DNA of 36,650 bases, taken from NCBI GenBank assembly GCA_937873275.1, contig CALMRC010000043.1, forward strand, positions 1 to 36,650. Reading direction: 5' to 3'. A model generated the notes under the pieces. It worked only from the letters and a program-made list of their open reading frames with translations. It had not been told where the DNA came from and ran no database searches. Below are positions 5,647 through 15,769 of the stretch, piece by piece. This DNA comes from an uncultured Spirochaetota bacterium. GTDB lineage: Bacteria > Spirochaetota > Spirochaetia > Treponematales > UBA12059. Each line of letters starts with the position of its first letter. The stretch's first letter is position 1. The position numbers were made by a program, and so were the translations under genes.

Positions 5647-8600
5647 ATGAGGTCGAACAAGAGCCGTTTCCCGTACGTACTCCATATCTTTACGATACTG
5701 CTGTTCCTGTTCGGGGGTTGTCGGAATCCCTTTTCCCCGGGCTTGGGGGAGAAGATCGATATCTCGGCTCCGTCGATCAGCCTTGCCAGCCACCTTCCGG
5801 GAGAGTACCTCCAGGATCAGGTCGTTTTTTCCGGTTCCGCCACGGACGACCAGAAGATCTCCGCGGTCCGGATTTCCTTCAACGGAGGGGCCTCCTGGAA
5901 CGACGTGACCTCCTACGACGACTCGACCAAGGTATGGCGCCATGACCTGGACACCACGTCGTACCCAAACGGGTCCTTCCGGATCCGGCTTCGCGCGATC
6001 GACGAGGCGGGAAAACGCACGGATACGGAGGATTTGGTCTTCACCATCGACAATCTCCCGCCCCAGATAGAGATCCAGGTGCCCGCGATCAATCCCGCTA
6101 CGTACGATCCGCTCCTGCCGCCGGAAATCGCCATGAACGGCGTCGTCATCGGCATCGTGACGGACCTGCAGGGAGTGGCGGTCGGATACCCGCAGATGAA
6201 GTTCTGGAAGGAGACGGATTCCGAGCCGGACTGGGACGACGGCATCGGCGTGACCGAGGTCAAGAAGACGACCGACTTCCGGTACCGTCTTTCCGACGCG
6301 CATCCCGACGAGGTCGGGATCTTCAACCTGAGGCTCCGGGCGGTGGACGTCAGCGGCGGCGAGACGATCGTTCCGCCCCCGGCCCAGGATCCGTATAAAG
6401 TGAAGGTCATCAGCGGGGATGTCCTTCCCGTCATAAACCTGGCCTTCACCTCCGGGGACGTGAACGTCGTGGCCGGGGGTACCTACGCGGGGGAAGCTTT
6501 CTCCTTCCGCGTGACCGCGAATCACCCCAACGGGATCGACGTCGTGACCCTCCACCGGACCCCGGAGGGCGGATCGACGGATCCCGTCATCTGGGCCGCG
6601 GATGACCTGGGATCCCCGACCCGCACCCTGGACAGTCCGGTCCTTGCCGTGGCGCCCGACGGGTCTGACGACGGGACCTACGAGTTCCGCATCGAGGCGG
6701 TCAGCGCCACCGGGAGCGTCGCGACCTACTACAAGACCGTCATCGTGGACGCCACCCCGCCCAGCGTGGAGATTACGAACCTTTCGCCCACGGTGGTGGA
6801 CGATTCCGATCCCGGCAACCCCGTGGAATACGTGAACGGAGTGATCCAGATCAACGCCCTGGCGACGGATGCGAATGCCGTGCTGGGCAGCAAATGGTGG
6901 ATGCTTCCGTCCGCAGATTCTGCCCCCGCGGACTACGACAGCCCCGGGGGAACCGCGTTCGCCACCTCGACCCCGTCCCTTTCCCTGGATTCCACATCCC
7001 TGCTGGACGGCACCGAGTACACGTTCTACATCATCTCCCGGGACCGGGCCCGGAACGACACCCGGATCAGCCGCGTCCTCTCGGTCAGCCAGGGGACGGA
7101 TATCCCTACGGCGGAGCTCACGGACATCGACACCTCCGTCACCACGGCGGCCGGGGCCGGAGTCGGAGGGGTGAACCTCCTGGATACCAACGCCCGAATC
7201 CGGGGCATCCTCTCGGACGACGACCGGGTCGACGTCTCCTCCGTGACCCTGAGCCTGAACGGGACGCCCGTGGGAACCCTCGATTCCCTGGGGCTTCCGG
7301 GGCGCAGCGTTTCCTTCTCCCACAACGTGGATTCCCTGGGGCAGGGAGTCCACTACTTCGAGCTCGAGTTCGGCGACGACGCCTCCGTCAAGAGCGGGCA
7401 GCCCTCGGCCTCCGCCTCGATCGGTCCCGTGTACTTCGTGATCGACACTTCCCCGCCCGCGATCTCCGTCGATTCCCCCGGGGCGGGGACCTTCCAGAGG
7501 GCATCCTTCACCCTTTCCGGCACAGCGGCGGACGCGAACGGCCTGGCCACGGTTACTCCGGGAGGGTCGGACGAGTACATCGAGGTAGCCTTCCCCGAGG
7601 CGCCGGGGACTTGGGTCCAGGTGCCGGTCGATCCCGGGACCCACGCGTGGTCCGTAGCCGTGGGGGGAGGGCCGTCGGCTCTCTTCGGCGGTTCCTACGA
7701 AGGTCCCCGTTCGGTCTCCCTCCGAGCCCGGGACCGGTTCGGGAAGCTCTCCACGGCTTCCTTCGCCTTCACCGTGGACACGGCGGCTCCGACCGCGGTC
7801 GTCTCCCTGCCCGCGGCGGACGCCTGGCTATCGGGAGCCTCGGACTCCGTCCAGGGTACGTCATCCGACGCGACCAGCTCCATATCCCAGGTCCGGTTCT
7901 GGGTCGGCGACGAGGGAGCCTCCCCGCCCGCGGATGCGGGAACCTGGACCCTGGCCTCGGGAACGACGAGTTGGAACGGCTCCTTGAACCTTTCCGCCCT
8001 GGGGGAGGGCCGTAAATCGATCCATGCCCGGTCCCGGGACGCCGCCGGCAACTGGAGCGTATCCGCGGTCCGGACCTTCGGAATCGACCAGGCCATCCCT
8101 GGTATCACGGAAACGGCCGTGGGTACGGCGAGCGCGGGACGCAACGCGGCCTTCAGCCTGGGCGGGCTCCTGACGGACTCCAACGCCCTCGCGAGCCTGA
8201 CCGTCACCCAGGCCAAGGGCACGGACCCCGCGGTGGTGCTGCAGGGCGGATCCGTGACGGGCACCTCCCAGGCCTGGTCGATCGCCGACCTCCCCCGGGA
8301 CCCCGCATCCCCGGCGGACTTCCTCCTGGCGGACGGGGTCTACGCCTACGCCCTGACCGTCACGGACGCCGCGGGAAAGACCTCTGTCCTCGGGCGGACG
8401 ATCACCGTGGACCTCACGGGGCCGGACGTGACCATAACCGCCCCGACGCCGGGTGCCGCCGTCCAGGGCACCGCCCTGTCCGCGAGCGGCACCGCCGCGG
8501 ATTTCGGCGACGTGAGCCCCATAGCCGAAACACGGTACGCCGTGACCGTACCCCCGGCCCTGCCGCCCGCGGATTACCTGGCATGGACCGCCGCGTCGGG

Positions 8601-11600
8601 CGCCGCCTCCTGGACTGCGGCTCTCAGCTTCCTGCCCTCCGAGGAAGGCCCTCGGATGCTCCATGTCGTCGCCCGGGACTCGGCGGGCAACTGGAGCCCC
8701 GCCCCGGCCACCGCGGCCTTCAACCTGGACCAGGCGCCGCCGGAGGTCCAAGCCTTCGGGTTCGGGGCGGGAACCGTCAACACCGTCGGAGGCACCGGCT
8801 ACGCCAAGGGGGACTTCTCCTTCTCCTTCACGGCCTACGACAGCAACGCCCTGACCAACGTCCGGGTGAGTCGGAACGGCACCCAGATCTTCAACGGGGA
8901 CTACTCGACCTCGAGCCAGCCCGTCACGGTCAATGAGACGGTGGGCGGTCCCGGACTGTCCGACGGCATCTACGAGTACGTCATCACCGTGACGGACGTC
9001 GTAGGCAAGACCGCGACCCTGACCCGCAGCGTCGTCGTGGATACCGCGGGGCCCCTCGCGGAGATCGTCAGCCTCACCCCGGTGCTTTCGATAAGCGGAA
9101 CCGATTACGTGAACGGCACGATCCGTTTCACCGCCTCCGCCTCGGACGGGAACGGGCTGACCGGGGTCAAGTGGTGGCTTCTGCCGGCCGCGGACCCCGC
9201 TCCGGCGGATTACGACGCCGCCGGCGGCACCGCCTTCGGGGCGGCTCCGTACTCGGCCACGGTGAATACGACGAGCCTGTCCGATTCGACGGACTATGTC
9301 CTGTACGTGACGGCAAGGGACCGGGCTCTCAACGACACCCAGACGACCCGGGCCGTCACGGTGGAGCAGTACACGGACATCCCCGCGGTGACCCTGACCT
9401 ATCCCGGCTCGGGCGCCTTCGTGGGCGCCGGGTATACGGTGCGGGGTACGGTTACGGACGACGACGGCGTGGCCCCGGCCACGGTCCAGGTGAGCTACCA
9501 CGACGGAAGCGCGTGGAGCGCCTGGGTTTCCGCCACGGTCACGGGGACCGGACGGGAAGTGTCCTTCACTTATGTCCTTCCGATCGGAATCGGGGTGGAC
9601 GGACCCAAGCAGGTGAGGGCCCGGGCCGACGACGACGCGGCCGCCAAACTCGGGGGCGATCCCGCGGTTTCGGGAGCATCCCCCGACGTGTCGTTCACCC
9701 TCGACACCCTTCCTCCCGTGGCCTCCATCGCGGTGCCCGCAGCGGCCTCGGCCCGCAGGGTCACCTTCACGGTCTCCGGGGAAGTGGTGGAACAGAACCT
9801 GGACACCCTGCGCCTGAGCCTCGACGGCGGGCCGCAGGTCAACGCGGCGGCGGTCGGAGCCGGGGAGACCAAGACCTGGTCCTACGACCTTCCGGGTGCG
9901 GAATTCGACGCCCTCGCCGAAGGCCCCCATACGATCTCCGTGGAAGCGGTGGACCGGGTGGGCCGAAGCCAAACGGTGCAGCGTGTGTTCTACAAGGATA
10001 CTTCGGGACCGGCGATATCCTTCACCTCCATCGTGGAGGGGGGAAATACCATCGTAACCGAGACCTCCCCGGTCCTGAGGGGCGCCTTCTCGGACGAGTA
10101 CTCCGACATCGCCGCGAACTTCGAGTATCGGCTCGACTCCTCCCTGGATACGGATCCGTGGAACTCCGCGGCGGTCACGGGGAGCGGCAAGTCCGTCACC
10201 TGGGCCGTGCCCGTGGATGCCCTGGCGGACGGCAGTCATACCATAGACATCCGGATCCTGGACTCGGTCGGGAACCTCCGAACCAAGGAGGACGTGGCCT
10301 TCCGTCTGGACCGGGCGCTTCCGGTCATCAACATCTCGACGCCGGTTTCCGGAGGGATCTACGGAGTCGTCGCGGCGGGTCCCGCGTTCACCCTTTCCGG
10401 GACCGCCCAGGACGCCAACCTCGTCTCGGTCAGCGCCAAGCTGGGGTCGGGGCCGGAGACGGACATCACCGGGGCCGTCGCGGGCGGCACGAGCGTCTGG
10501 AGTTACCCCGTGGCAAAGGCGGACTTCGACGCCCTGTCCGACGGGGGCGGCACGATTACCTTGACGGCCGCGGATTCCGCGGGACGTACGTCCCAGGTGA
10601 CGTGGACATTCACGAAGGACACGACGGGGCCGGAGGCGGCCTTTAACAACCTGGACCTCGGCGGCACGACCGTCCTGCAGGACAGTCAACCCCGTGTCCA
10701 GGGCGGCCTCTCCGACTCGTACGGCGTCGCCTCCATGGAAAGTCGGGTGGAGCGCTACGATTACGCCGGGACCGTCTGGATCCTGGTGCAGGACTGGACT
10801 TCCTTGGGGGCTGCGGGAGGCCAAACCGTCGTCTCCTGGTCCAAGGACCTGGGAACGGCGGGCCTCAACCTGGCCGACGGGAGGTACCGGATCGCGGTCC
10901 GGGCTTCCGACCGGGCGTCGCCGGACGCGAACGTCCGTACGACCGCGGCCGTGGAATTCCGGATCGACCGGAACAACCCGTCCCTGACCCTGAACCCCGG
11001 CGGTCTCTTCCAACGGGTCGATTTTCCCGTCAGCGGCACGGCCTCGGACCTGAACACCGTGGCGTCCGTGCGGGCCAAGGTCGGGGACGGGGACTTCTCT
11101 TCCGGGACGGTGACATCCGCGGTGACTTCGAACGGGTACGCCACCTGGACGGTGACGGTCCCGACCGGCGGGCTTGCCGCCGGATCGTATACGGTGTACG
11201 TGGAGGCGGAGGACGGGGCCGGCCGGAAAAGCCAGCTGACCCGGGAGTTCAGCTTCGACAGCGCTCCCCCGGTCATCTCCGTCAGCGAGCCCCCGAACGG
11301 AAGCCGGGTCAACGGGCTCGTGACCATCCGGGGCACTTCCTCGGACGACAACGCCGTGGCCCTGGTCCAATACCGGATCGGGAACGGTGCGACCACCTGG
11401 CAGACCGCGGGGTTGGGGGGAGGGCTCTACAGCTGGAGCTACACCTTCTCGAACATCAACACCTACGCCAACACCTCGGACGTGACGGAGGTCGACCCGC
11501 TGACCGGTCTTCCCGCCTCGGGGACGAACGTCTGGGCCCTGCCGTTCCAGGTCCGGGTCACGGACGTGGCGGGCAACGCCGCGGAGGAGCTGTCCTACCG

Positions 11601-14600
11601 GCTCCTGGTGGATCCCGACATGGACGCGCCGGAAGTGACCGTCATCAGCCCGATGAACGACCAGATCGTCGGCGGCGAAGTCCGCGTGTCCGGGTACGCA
11701 TCCGACGACGACTGGGTGCGGAGCGTCGAAGTGCGGGTTGACCCTACCGGTACGGGAACCTCCTTCGAAGCTTGGGAGCCCGCCACCCTGGTGAACCAGG
11801 GAACCCAGGTAAACTGGTTCAAGAACATAAACACCTCCGGGGAATTGAACCCCGCGGCCGGAACGATCCGGGACGTCCGGATCCAGGTACGGGCCTACGA
11901 CTCCAAGGATTACGGGGTGACCCCGGGCATAACGGGGGACACGGTCGAGCTGAACGTCAAGTTCGACAGCGGTGTGCCGGTCATCCAGGACGTACGGGTG
12001 TTCCGGAACGGTTCGGAGGTCGAGTACGCGGCGGGCGTCCGGGCGGCGGGGGTCTTCTCGGTCCGGGCGAGCGTACGGGACGAGGGCGGCATCGCCAGCA
12101 TCAAGTGGCGCCGGGAAGGCCAGACGGTCTTCACGAACATACTGGCCGATCCCGCGTACACGACCCCGCCGACGGAACGGACCGCCGGGGCCTTCGAGGT
12201 CGGGCGGAAGTACCTGATCACCTCGATCGGCACGACGAACTTCATGGCGATCGGGGCCAGCAGCAATACCGTCGGGATCTCGTTCCTTGCCGAGGGGGCG
12301 GGAACAGGTACCGGCACCGCCTACGAGGCTACCGGGCCCCTGGCGGATCCCACCAACCAATACTTCCAGTACGAGGTTGAGATCGAGATCGACTCGACGA
12401 CCGTCAACGCCGGACAGTACGCGGACACCACGGGCTTCTTCTCCCTGGACCTCCAGGCCACGGACAATGCGACTCCCACGCCGTACCTGACCCAGGCGAG
12501 CCTGAACATCCAGATCGACAACTACTTCCCCTTCGGGGAGTACAGCTCCTCCGCGAGAGCCTCCACGGCGAATTACTACATCCAGGGCCGGGCCTGGGAT
12601 TCCGGGGTCGGTTCGGGAAGCATCCAGGGCATCGACCGGGTCGTGGTCTACTTCTACAAGAACGGAGCGTACATCGCCCCCGACGGAGGGGTTTTCAACG
12701 GCACCACCCGCACCCTCAAGGACATGACCGCGGGCGGAACCCTCCAGACCGTCGTCTTCCCGGCGGACGCCGCGTCGGGAATCGTCATCGACGGCAACGA
12801 GGTGACCTCGGATGTGGACGGCAGCGGATATATTGAAGGCTTCACCGACGACGGGATCTACAAGAACTGGTACGCCGTATACGACACGACCCAGCTGGGC
12901 GACGGTCCCATGGACCTGCACTACGTCGTCATCGACCGGGCCGGGAACGCGACCCGGTACGTCCAGGGGATCTACATCCGGAACAACGCGCCCCGGATCA
13001 CCGGGATCGTCATCGGAACCGACGTGGACGGCGACGGGACGGTCGGGGACATCGCCTCCGGGGAGAGCCGCCGGATCGCGGCGGCTTACGGGACGACGAA
13101 CTTCACGGTCCGCAACGAGCGCCTGGCCTTCGAGGTCGAGACGTCGGGCGGGAATCTTCCGAACCGCTACTCCATCGGCTATGTGACCGGCACGGCCTCC
13201 GTCGGGGCGGCGGCGCTGGTTCCCGGGAGCGTCTATACGATCGAGACCGCCGGAACCACCAACTGGACCCTCCTGGGCGCCCCGGACAATCTGGCGGGTA
13301 CGACCTTCGTGGCCGGAAGCCCGGGGACCGGGACCGGAACCGCGACGGTATATACGATCGCCCAGAAGAACATCGCGCCGTATACCTCCGCGGCCCTGAC
13401 CCTGGACGATTTCACGGCCATGCCCGATACGGTCACGGCCAACGGTGCGCGCTTCGTGGTGAAGGTGTACGACACGACCGTAGCCGCGGGAACGGAGGCG
13501 GATCAGCTGGCCGACGCGGTCGTAGTAGGGCTCAATATCGACAATGTGGACGATATAGCGCCGGTCATCGCGGCCGCGCCCGTCGGCCGCGAATACTCGT
13601 CCCCGGCCAGCTTCTCCGACGCAGACAAGACGTTGAAAGATGTGGACGACTACACGGAGAACCTCGTCACCACCGGCAGCGGAACTTCCCTGGTGAAACA
13701 CGGATACGCGCAGTACGCCCTGCATTCCGGGGACGGCGACGCGGACATCAGCGGAAAGGTCGTGTTCCTGGGCAAGGCGGCGGACAACCAGAGGATCGCC
13801 CGAATCACGGCCCGGATCCCCGGGTACAACGGGGGAGCCGCCTTCGACATCGCCCTCTGGGACGGATCGGCCCTGTCGGCGGCCTCGGCGGGCCGTACCC
13901 TGGCCGACGTGGCCGCGGGGACCTCGGACTGGGGTTTCGAGGCGGAGGCCGGCAGCCAGGCGGTGACGGAGACCTACGGTCACGTGCTCAACTGGAAGTT
14001 CGCCTGGAACTCCGCGGCCCTCTCCACCGTGACCGCCCCGAACGTAACCGTGACCTTCACGGCCTACGACGCGGGACCCTCGGGGGGCAACCCCTCCTCC
14101 GGGGACCTTGCCGTGGACGTGGTGCCGTACATCACTAGGATCTCCAATCCCGCGGGGCAGGGCGGTCTGTCGGACACGGTGATCCGGAGCTCCCGCGGGC
14201 GGTACAGCATCGAGTACCATGCCACGAACTATTTCCGGGCCAGCGGGTTCAACCTCTCGGGGGCGGTCGCGCATGTAAGCTCCACGGCCATCGACACCCA
14301 GCCCGGGACGACGAATCTCACCGTCGCCGCGACGACGACGACGACCGTCGATATCCGTAAGAACTTCAGCCTTTCCGGATACCTGACGCTCTTCGTGAAC
14401 GGCATGCCTAGCATCAACAATCTGAACGATCCCGATCCGGCGTACCACTCGGAAGCCTCTGTAAGCGATCCCCGTTCGACCTTGTGGACCGATGATCGGT
14501 ATCTGACGGTATGGAACCTGACCCAGGTCCTTCCGGCGGTCGCCAACCAGACCTTCTACTACCCGTCCATGGTCATGAACGGCGACCAGCCCATCTTCAG

Positions 14601-15756
14601 CTACGCCAACGACAACGACGGGTATACCTACAGGACCACGGGGGACGCGGCCTCCTCCCAGCGGGGCGGCATCTGGTACGAGCGTCACACGGCCCTGGCC
14701 CGGTCGGCGGGCGGGATCTACTGGATCCTTTCAGTCCAGGACGCCGTAGGGACCGGAGGCATCGGATACCTCTACCTCAACCGGGACCGGAACGTAAACG
14801 CCCTCCTTGGAGACACCCAGAACAACAACCACTTCGAGATCATAGGCCTGGACTACACGAGCCGGCAGATGAACCGGATCCGGTATCCCAAGCTCATCGT
14901 CGAGGGGCCGGACAACGCGACGAACATCTACATCTCCTACTTCGACGCCCATCCCTCCCGCCGGGAGCTGTCCTTCGTCTCCTTCCAGGCGTCCACCGCG
15001 ACGGCCTCGAATCTCACCCAGCCCTCGAACGACGCGGCCCGGGCCGCCCAGGTCCAGGTCATCCCGAACACGGCCAACGCCAGCAGCGAGTACTTCGACA
15101 TGGTCCGGATCGGGACGGGCGAGGTCGCGGTGGCCTACTTCGACGAGGCCGCCGGAGTCCTGAAGCTCCAATATTCGGGAGACGCTTGGAACGCGAACAA
15201 CCAGAGCGGAGCCGGGACCTGGACGGAGTTGACCGTGGACGACAGCATCCTGACGGGCTCCCACGTATCCATGACCGTCGGGCAGAGGAGCGGTACGACC
15301 TATCTCTACCTGGCGTACCACGACGCCGCCGAGACGGCCCTGAAATTCGCGCAAATCGATTGGTCCACCAAGGCCGTCACGAAAGCGGTGGTGGACAACC
15401 GGTTCTCCGTGGGTACTCGGACCAACGTCTTCGTGATCGATGAACTGCCCTACGTCTCCTTCTATTCCGATTCGTACAGCGGCACCCGGAATTCCATCCG
15501 CCTGGCCTACCCCGTGGCCGCCAACGGCCGAAGCGCGGCGGAAAACCTTCTGCAGCCCGGGGCCGACGCCGACGAGGAATACACGGGCAACTGGGAAGTC
15601 GCCGCGGTACCGGCCGTGACGGTCCCCAAGGGAGGGATCGAGCAGTTCAATCGTACCCAGTTGAACCAGTACACGAATGGGGCGTCCGTCCTGCCCGTCG
15701 TCGGCTGGCTTGCCGACCGGATCGAGTACGCCAAGCTCCAACCGACGGCACCGTGA
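5647..15756 (+). CDS. Giant Ig-like-repeat lipoprotein (3369 aa)
   Basis: The N-terminus is a lipoprotein signal: a hydrophobic stretch ending LFGGC with Cys25, a relaxed lipobox of spirochaetal type. About two dozen Ig-like beta-sandwich repeats of roughly 100 residues follow. They are marked by D-x-x-P-P-x-x-x-I/V at each start, SGTAxD in the middle and RAxDxAGN near the end. Two stretches near residues 2180-2230 and 2519-2570 carry a GTTNxxxIGAxxN ... GTGTGTA motif like that in phage tail proteins. The last 400 or so residues lack Ig motifs and repeat a Y-x-D ... L-x-x-A pattern (ISYFDA, VAYFDE, LAYHDA), suggesting a beta-propeller. The ATG has AGAGGTG upstream. It is the first gene of the sigma54-controlled operon. 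A surface or periplasm-spanning adhesive or structural role is inferred. Confidence 0.9.
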   Translation: MRSNKSRFPYVLHIFTILLFLFGGCRNPFSPGLGEKIDISAPSISLASHLPGEYLQDQVVFSGSATDDQKISAVRISFNGGASWNDVTSYDDSTKVWRHDLDTTSYPNGSFRIRLRAIDEAGKRTDTEDLVFTIDNLPPQIEIQVPAINPATYDPLLPPEIAMNGVVIGIVTDLQGVAVGYPQMKFWKETDSEPDWDDGIGVTEVKKTTDFRYRLSDAHPDEVGIFNLRLRAVDVSGGETIVPPPAQDPYKVKVISGDVLPVINLAFTSGDVNVVAGGTYAGEAFSFRVTANHPNGIDVVTLHRTPEGGSTDPVIWAADDLGSPTRTLDSPVLAVAPDGSDDGTYEFRIEAVSATGSVATYYKTVIVDATPPSVEITNLSPTVVDDSDPGNPVEYVNGVIQINALATDANAVLGSKWWMLPSADSAPADYDSPGGTAFATSTPSLSLDSTSLLDGTEYTFYIISRDRARNDTRISRVLSVSQGTDIPTAELTDIDTSVTTAAGAGVGGVNLLDTNARIRGILSDDDRVDVSSVTLSLNGTPVGTLDSLGLPGRSVSFSHNVDSLGQGVHYFELEFGDDASVKSGQPSASASIGPVYFVIDTSPPAISVDSPGAGTFQRASFTLSGTAADANGLATVTPGGSDEYIEVAFPEAPGTWVQVPVDPGTHAWSVAVGGGPSALFGGSYEGPRSVSLRARDRFGKLSTASFAFTVDTAAPTAVVSLPAADAWLSGASDSVQGTSSDATSSISQVRFWVGDEGASPPADAGTWTLASGTTSWNGSLNLSALGEGRKSIHARSRDAAGNWSVSAVRTFGIDQAIPGITETAVGTASAGRNAAFSLGGLLTDSNALASLTVTQAKGTDPAVVLQGGSVTGTSQAWSIADLPRDPASPADFLLADGVYAYALTVTDAAGKTSVLGRTITVDLTGPDVTITAPTPGAAVQGTALSASGTAADFGDVSPIAETRYAVTVPPALPPADYLAWTAASGAASWTAALSFLPSEEGPRMLHVVARDSAGNWSPAPATAAFNLDQAPPEVQAFGFGAGTVNTVGGTGYAKGDFSFSFTAYDSNALTNVRVSRNGTQIFNGDYSTSSQPVTVNETVGGPGLSDGIYEYVITVTDVVGKTATLTRSVVVDTAGPLAEIVSLTPVLSISGTDYVNGTIRFTASASDGNGLTGVKWWLLPAADPAPADYDAAGGTAFGAAPYSATVNTTSLSDSTDYVLYVTARDRALNDTQTTRAVTVEQYTDIPAVTLTYPGSGAFVGAGYTVRGTVTDDDGVAPATVQVSYHDGSAWSAWVSATVTGTGREVSFTYVLPIGIGVDGPKQVRARADDDAAAKLGGDPAVSGASPDVSFTLDTLPPVASIAVPAAASARRVTFTVSGEVVEQNLDTLRLSLDGGPQVNAAAVGAGETKTWSYDLPGAEFDALAEGPHTISVEAVDRVGRSQTVQRVFYKDTSGPAISFTSIVEGGNTIVTETSPVLRGAFSDEYSDIAANFEYRLDSSLDTDPWNSAAVTGSGKSVTWAVPVDALADGSHTIDIRILDSVGNLRTKEDVAFRLDRALPVINISTPVSGGIYGVVAAGPAFTLSGTAQDANLVSVSAKLGSGPETDITGAVAGGTSVWSYPVAKADFDALSDGGGTITLTAADSAGRTSQVTWTFTKDTTGPEAAFNNLDLGGTTVLQDSQPRVQGGLSDSYGVASMESRVERYDYAGTVWILVQDWTSLGAAGGQTVVSWSKDLGTAGLNLADGRYRIAVRASDRASPDANVRTTAAVEFRIDRNNPSLTLNPGGLFQRVDFPVSGTASDLNTVASVRAKVGDGDFSSGTVTSAVTSNGYATWTVTVPTGGLAAGSYTVYVEAEDGAGRKSQLTREFSFDSAPPVISVSEPPNGSRVNGLVTIRGTSSDDNAVALVQYRIGNGATTWQTAGLGGGLYSWSYTFSNINTYANTSDVTEVDPLTGLPASGTNVWALPFQVRVTDVAGNAAEELSYRLLVDPDMDAPEVTVISPMNDQIVGGEVRVSGYASDDDWVRSVEVRVDPTGTGTSFEAWEPATLVNQGTQVNWFKNINTSGELNPAAGTIRDVRIQVRAYDSKDYGVTPGITGDTVELNVKFDSGVPVIQDVRVFRNGSEVEYAAGVRAAGVFSVRASVRDEGGIASIKWRREGQTVFTNILADPAYTTPPTERTAGAFEVGRKYLITSIGTTNFMAIGASSNTVGISFLAEGAGTGTGTAYEATGPLADPTNQYFQYEVEIEIDSTTVNAGQYADTTGFFSLDLQATDNATPTPYLTQASLNIQIDNYFPFGEYSSSARASTANYYIQGRAWDSGVGSGSIQGIDRVVVYFYKNGAYIAPDGGVFNGTTRTLKDMTAGGTLQTVVFPADAASGIVIDGNEVTSDVDGSGYIEGFTDDGIYKNWYAVYDTTQLGDGPMDLHYVVIDRAGNATRYVQGIYIRNNAPRITGIVIGTDVDGDGTVGDIASGESRRIAAAYGTTNFTVRNERLAFEVETSGGNLPNRYSIGYVTGTASVGAAALVPGSVYTIETAGTTNWTLLGAPDNLAGTTFVAGSPGTGTGTATVYTIAQKNIAPYTSAALTLDDFTAMPDTVTANGARFVVKVYDTTVAAGTEADQLADAVVVGLNIDNVDDIAPVIAAAPVGREYSSPASFSDADKTLKDVDDYTENLVTTGSGTSLVKHGYAQYALHSGDGDADISGKVVFLGKAADNQRIARITARIPGYNGGAAFDIALWDGSALSAASAGRTLADVAAGTSDWGFEAEAGSQAVTETYGHVLNWKFAWNSAALSTVTAPNVTVTFTAYDAGPSGGNPSSGDLAVDVVPYITRISNPAGQGGLSDTVIRSSRGRYSIEYHATNYFRASGFNLSGAVAHVSSTAIDTQPGTTNLTVAATTTTTVDIRKNFSLSGYLTLFVNGMPSINNLNDPDPAYHSEASVSDPRSTLWTDDRYLTVWNLTQVLPAVANQTFYYPSMVMNGDQPIFSYANDNDGYTYRTTGDAASSQRGGIWYERHTALARSAGGIYWILSVQDAVGTGGIGYLYLNRDRNVNALLGDTQNNNHFEIIGLDYTSRQMNRIRYPKLIVEGPDNATNIYISYFDAHPSRRELSFVSFQASTATASNLTQPSNDAARAAQVQVIPNTANASSEYFDMVRIGTGEVAVAYFDEAAGVLKLQYSGDAWNANNQSGAGTWTELTVDDSILTGSHVSMTVGQRSGTTYLYLAYHDAAETALKFAQIDWSTKAVTKAVVDNRFSVGTRTNVFVIDELPYVSFYSDSYSGTRNSIRLAYPVAANGRSAAENLLQPGADADEEYTGNWEVAAVPAVTVPKGGIEQFNRTQLNQYTNGASVLPVVGWLADRIEYAKLQPTAP
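12181..12336 (+). repeat. Phage-tail-like GTTN...GTGTGTA motif, copy 1
   Basis: Within the giant lipoprotein (from about residue 2179) the protein reads GRKYLITSIGTTNFMAIGAS and shortly after GAGTGTGTAY. A matching segment recurs at 13207-13356. Similar GTT(D/N)F..IGAS.N..G..F.A.G.GTGTGTA stretches are familiar from phage tail and virion proteins. Confidence 0.65.
13207..13356 (+). repeat. Phage-tail-like GTTN...GTGTGTA motif, copy 2
   Basis: The second copy (from about residue 2521) reads VPGSVYTIETAGTTNWTLLG, then NLAGTTFVAGSPGTGTGTAT. It shares the order Y-x-I, GTTN, hydrophobic-GA, N-x-x-G-x-x-F, GTGTGTA with copy 1, but many other residues differ, so the duplication is old or the two were acquired separately. 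Confidence 0.65.
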
Positions 15757-15769
15757 CGGGAGGACGACG

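Noticed and set aside
7861-14688. 2275-aa minus-strand ORF opposite the giant lipoprotein gene
   Set aside because: It is rich in Arg, Gly, Val and Asp with no domain and no leader. High GC leaves few stops on the opposite strand, and the plus frame has clear lipobox and Ig motifs.
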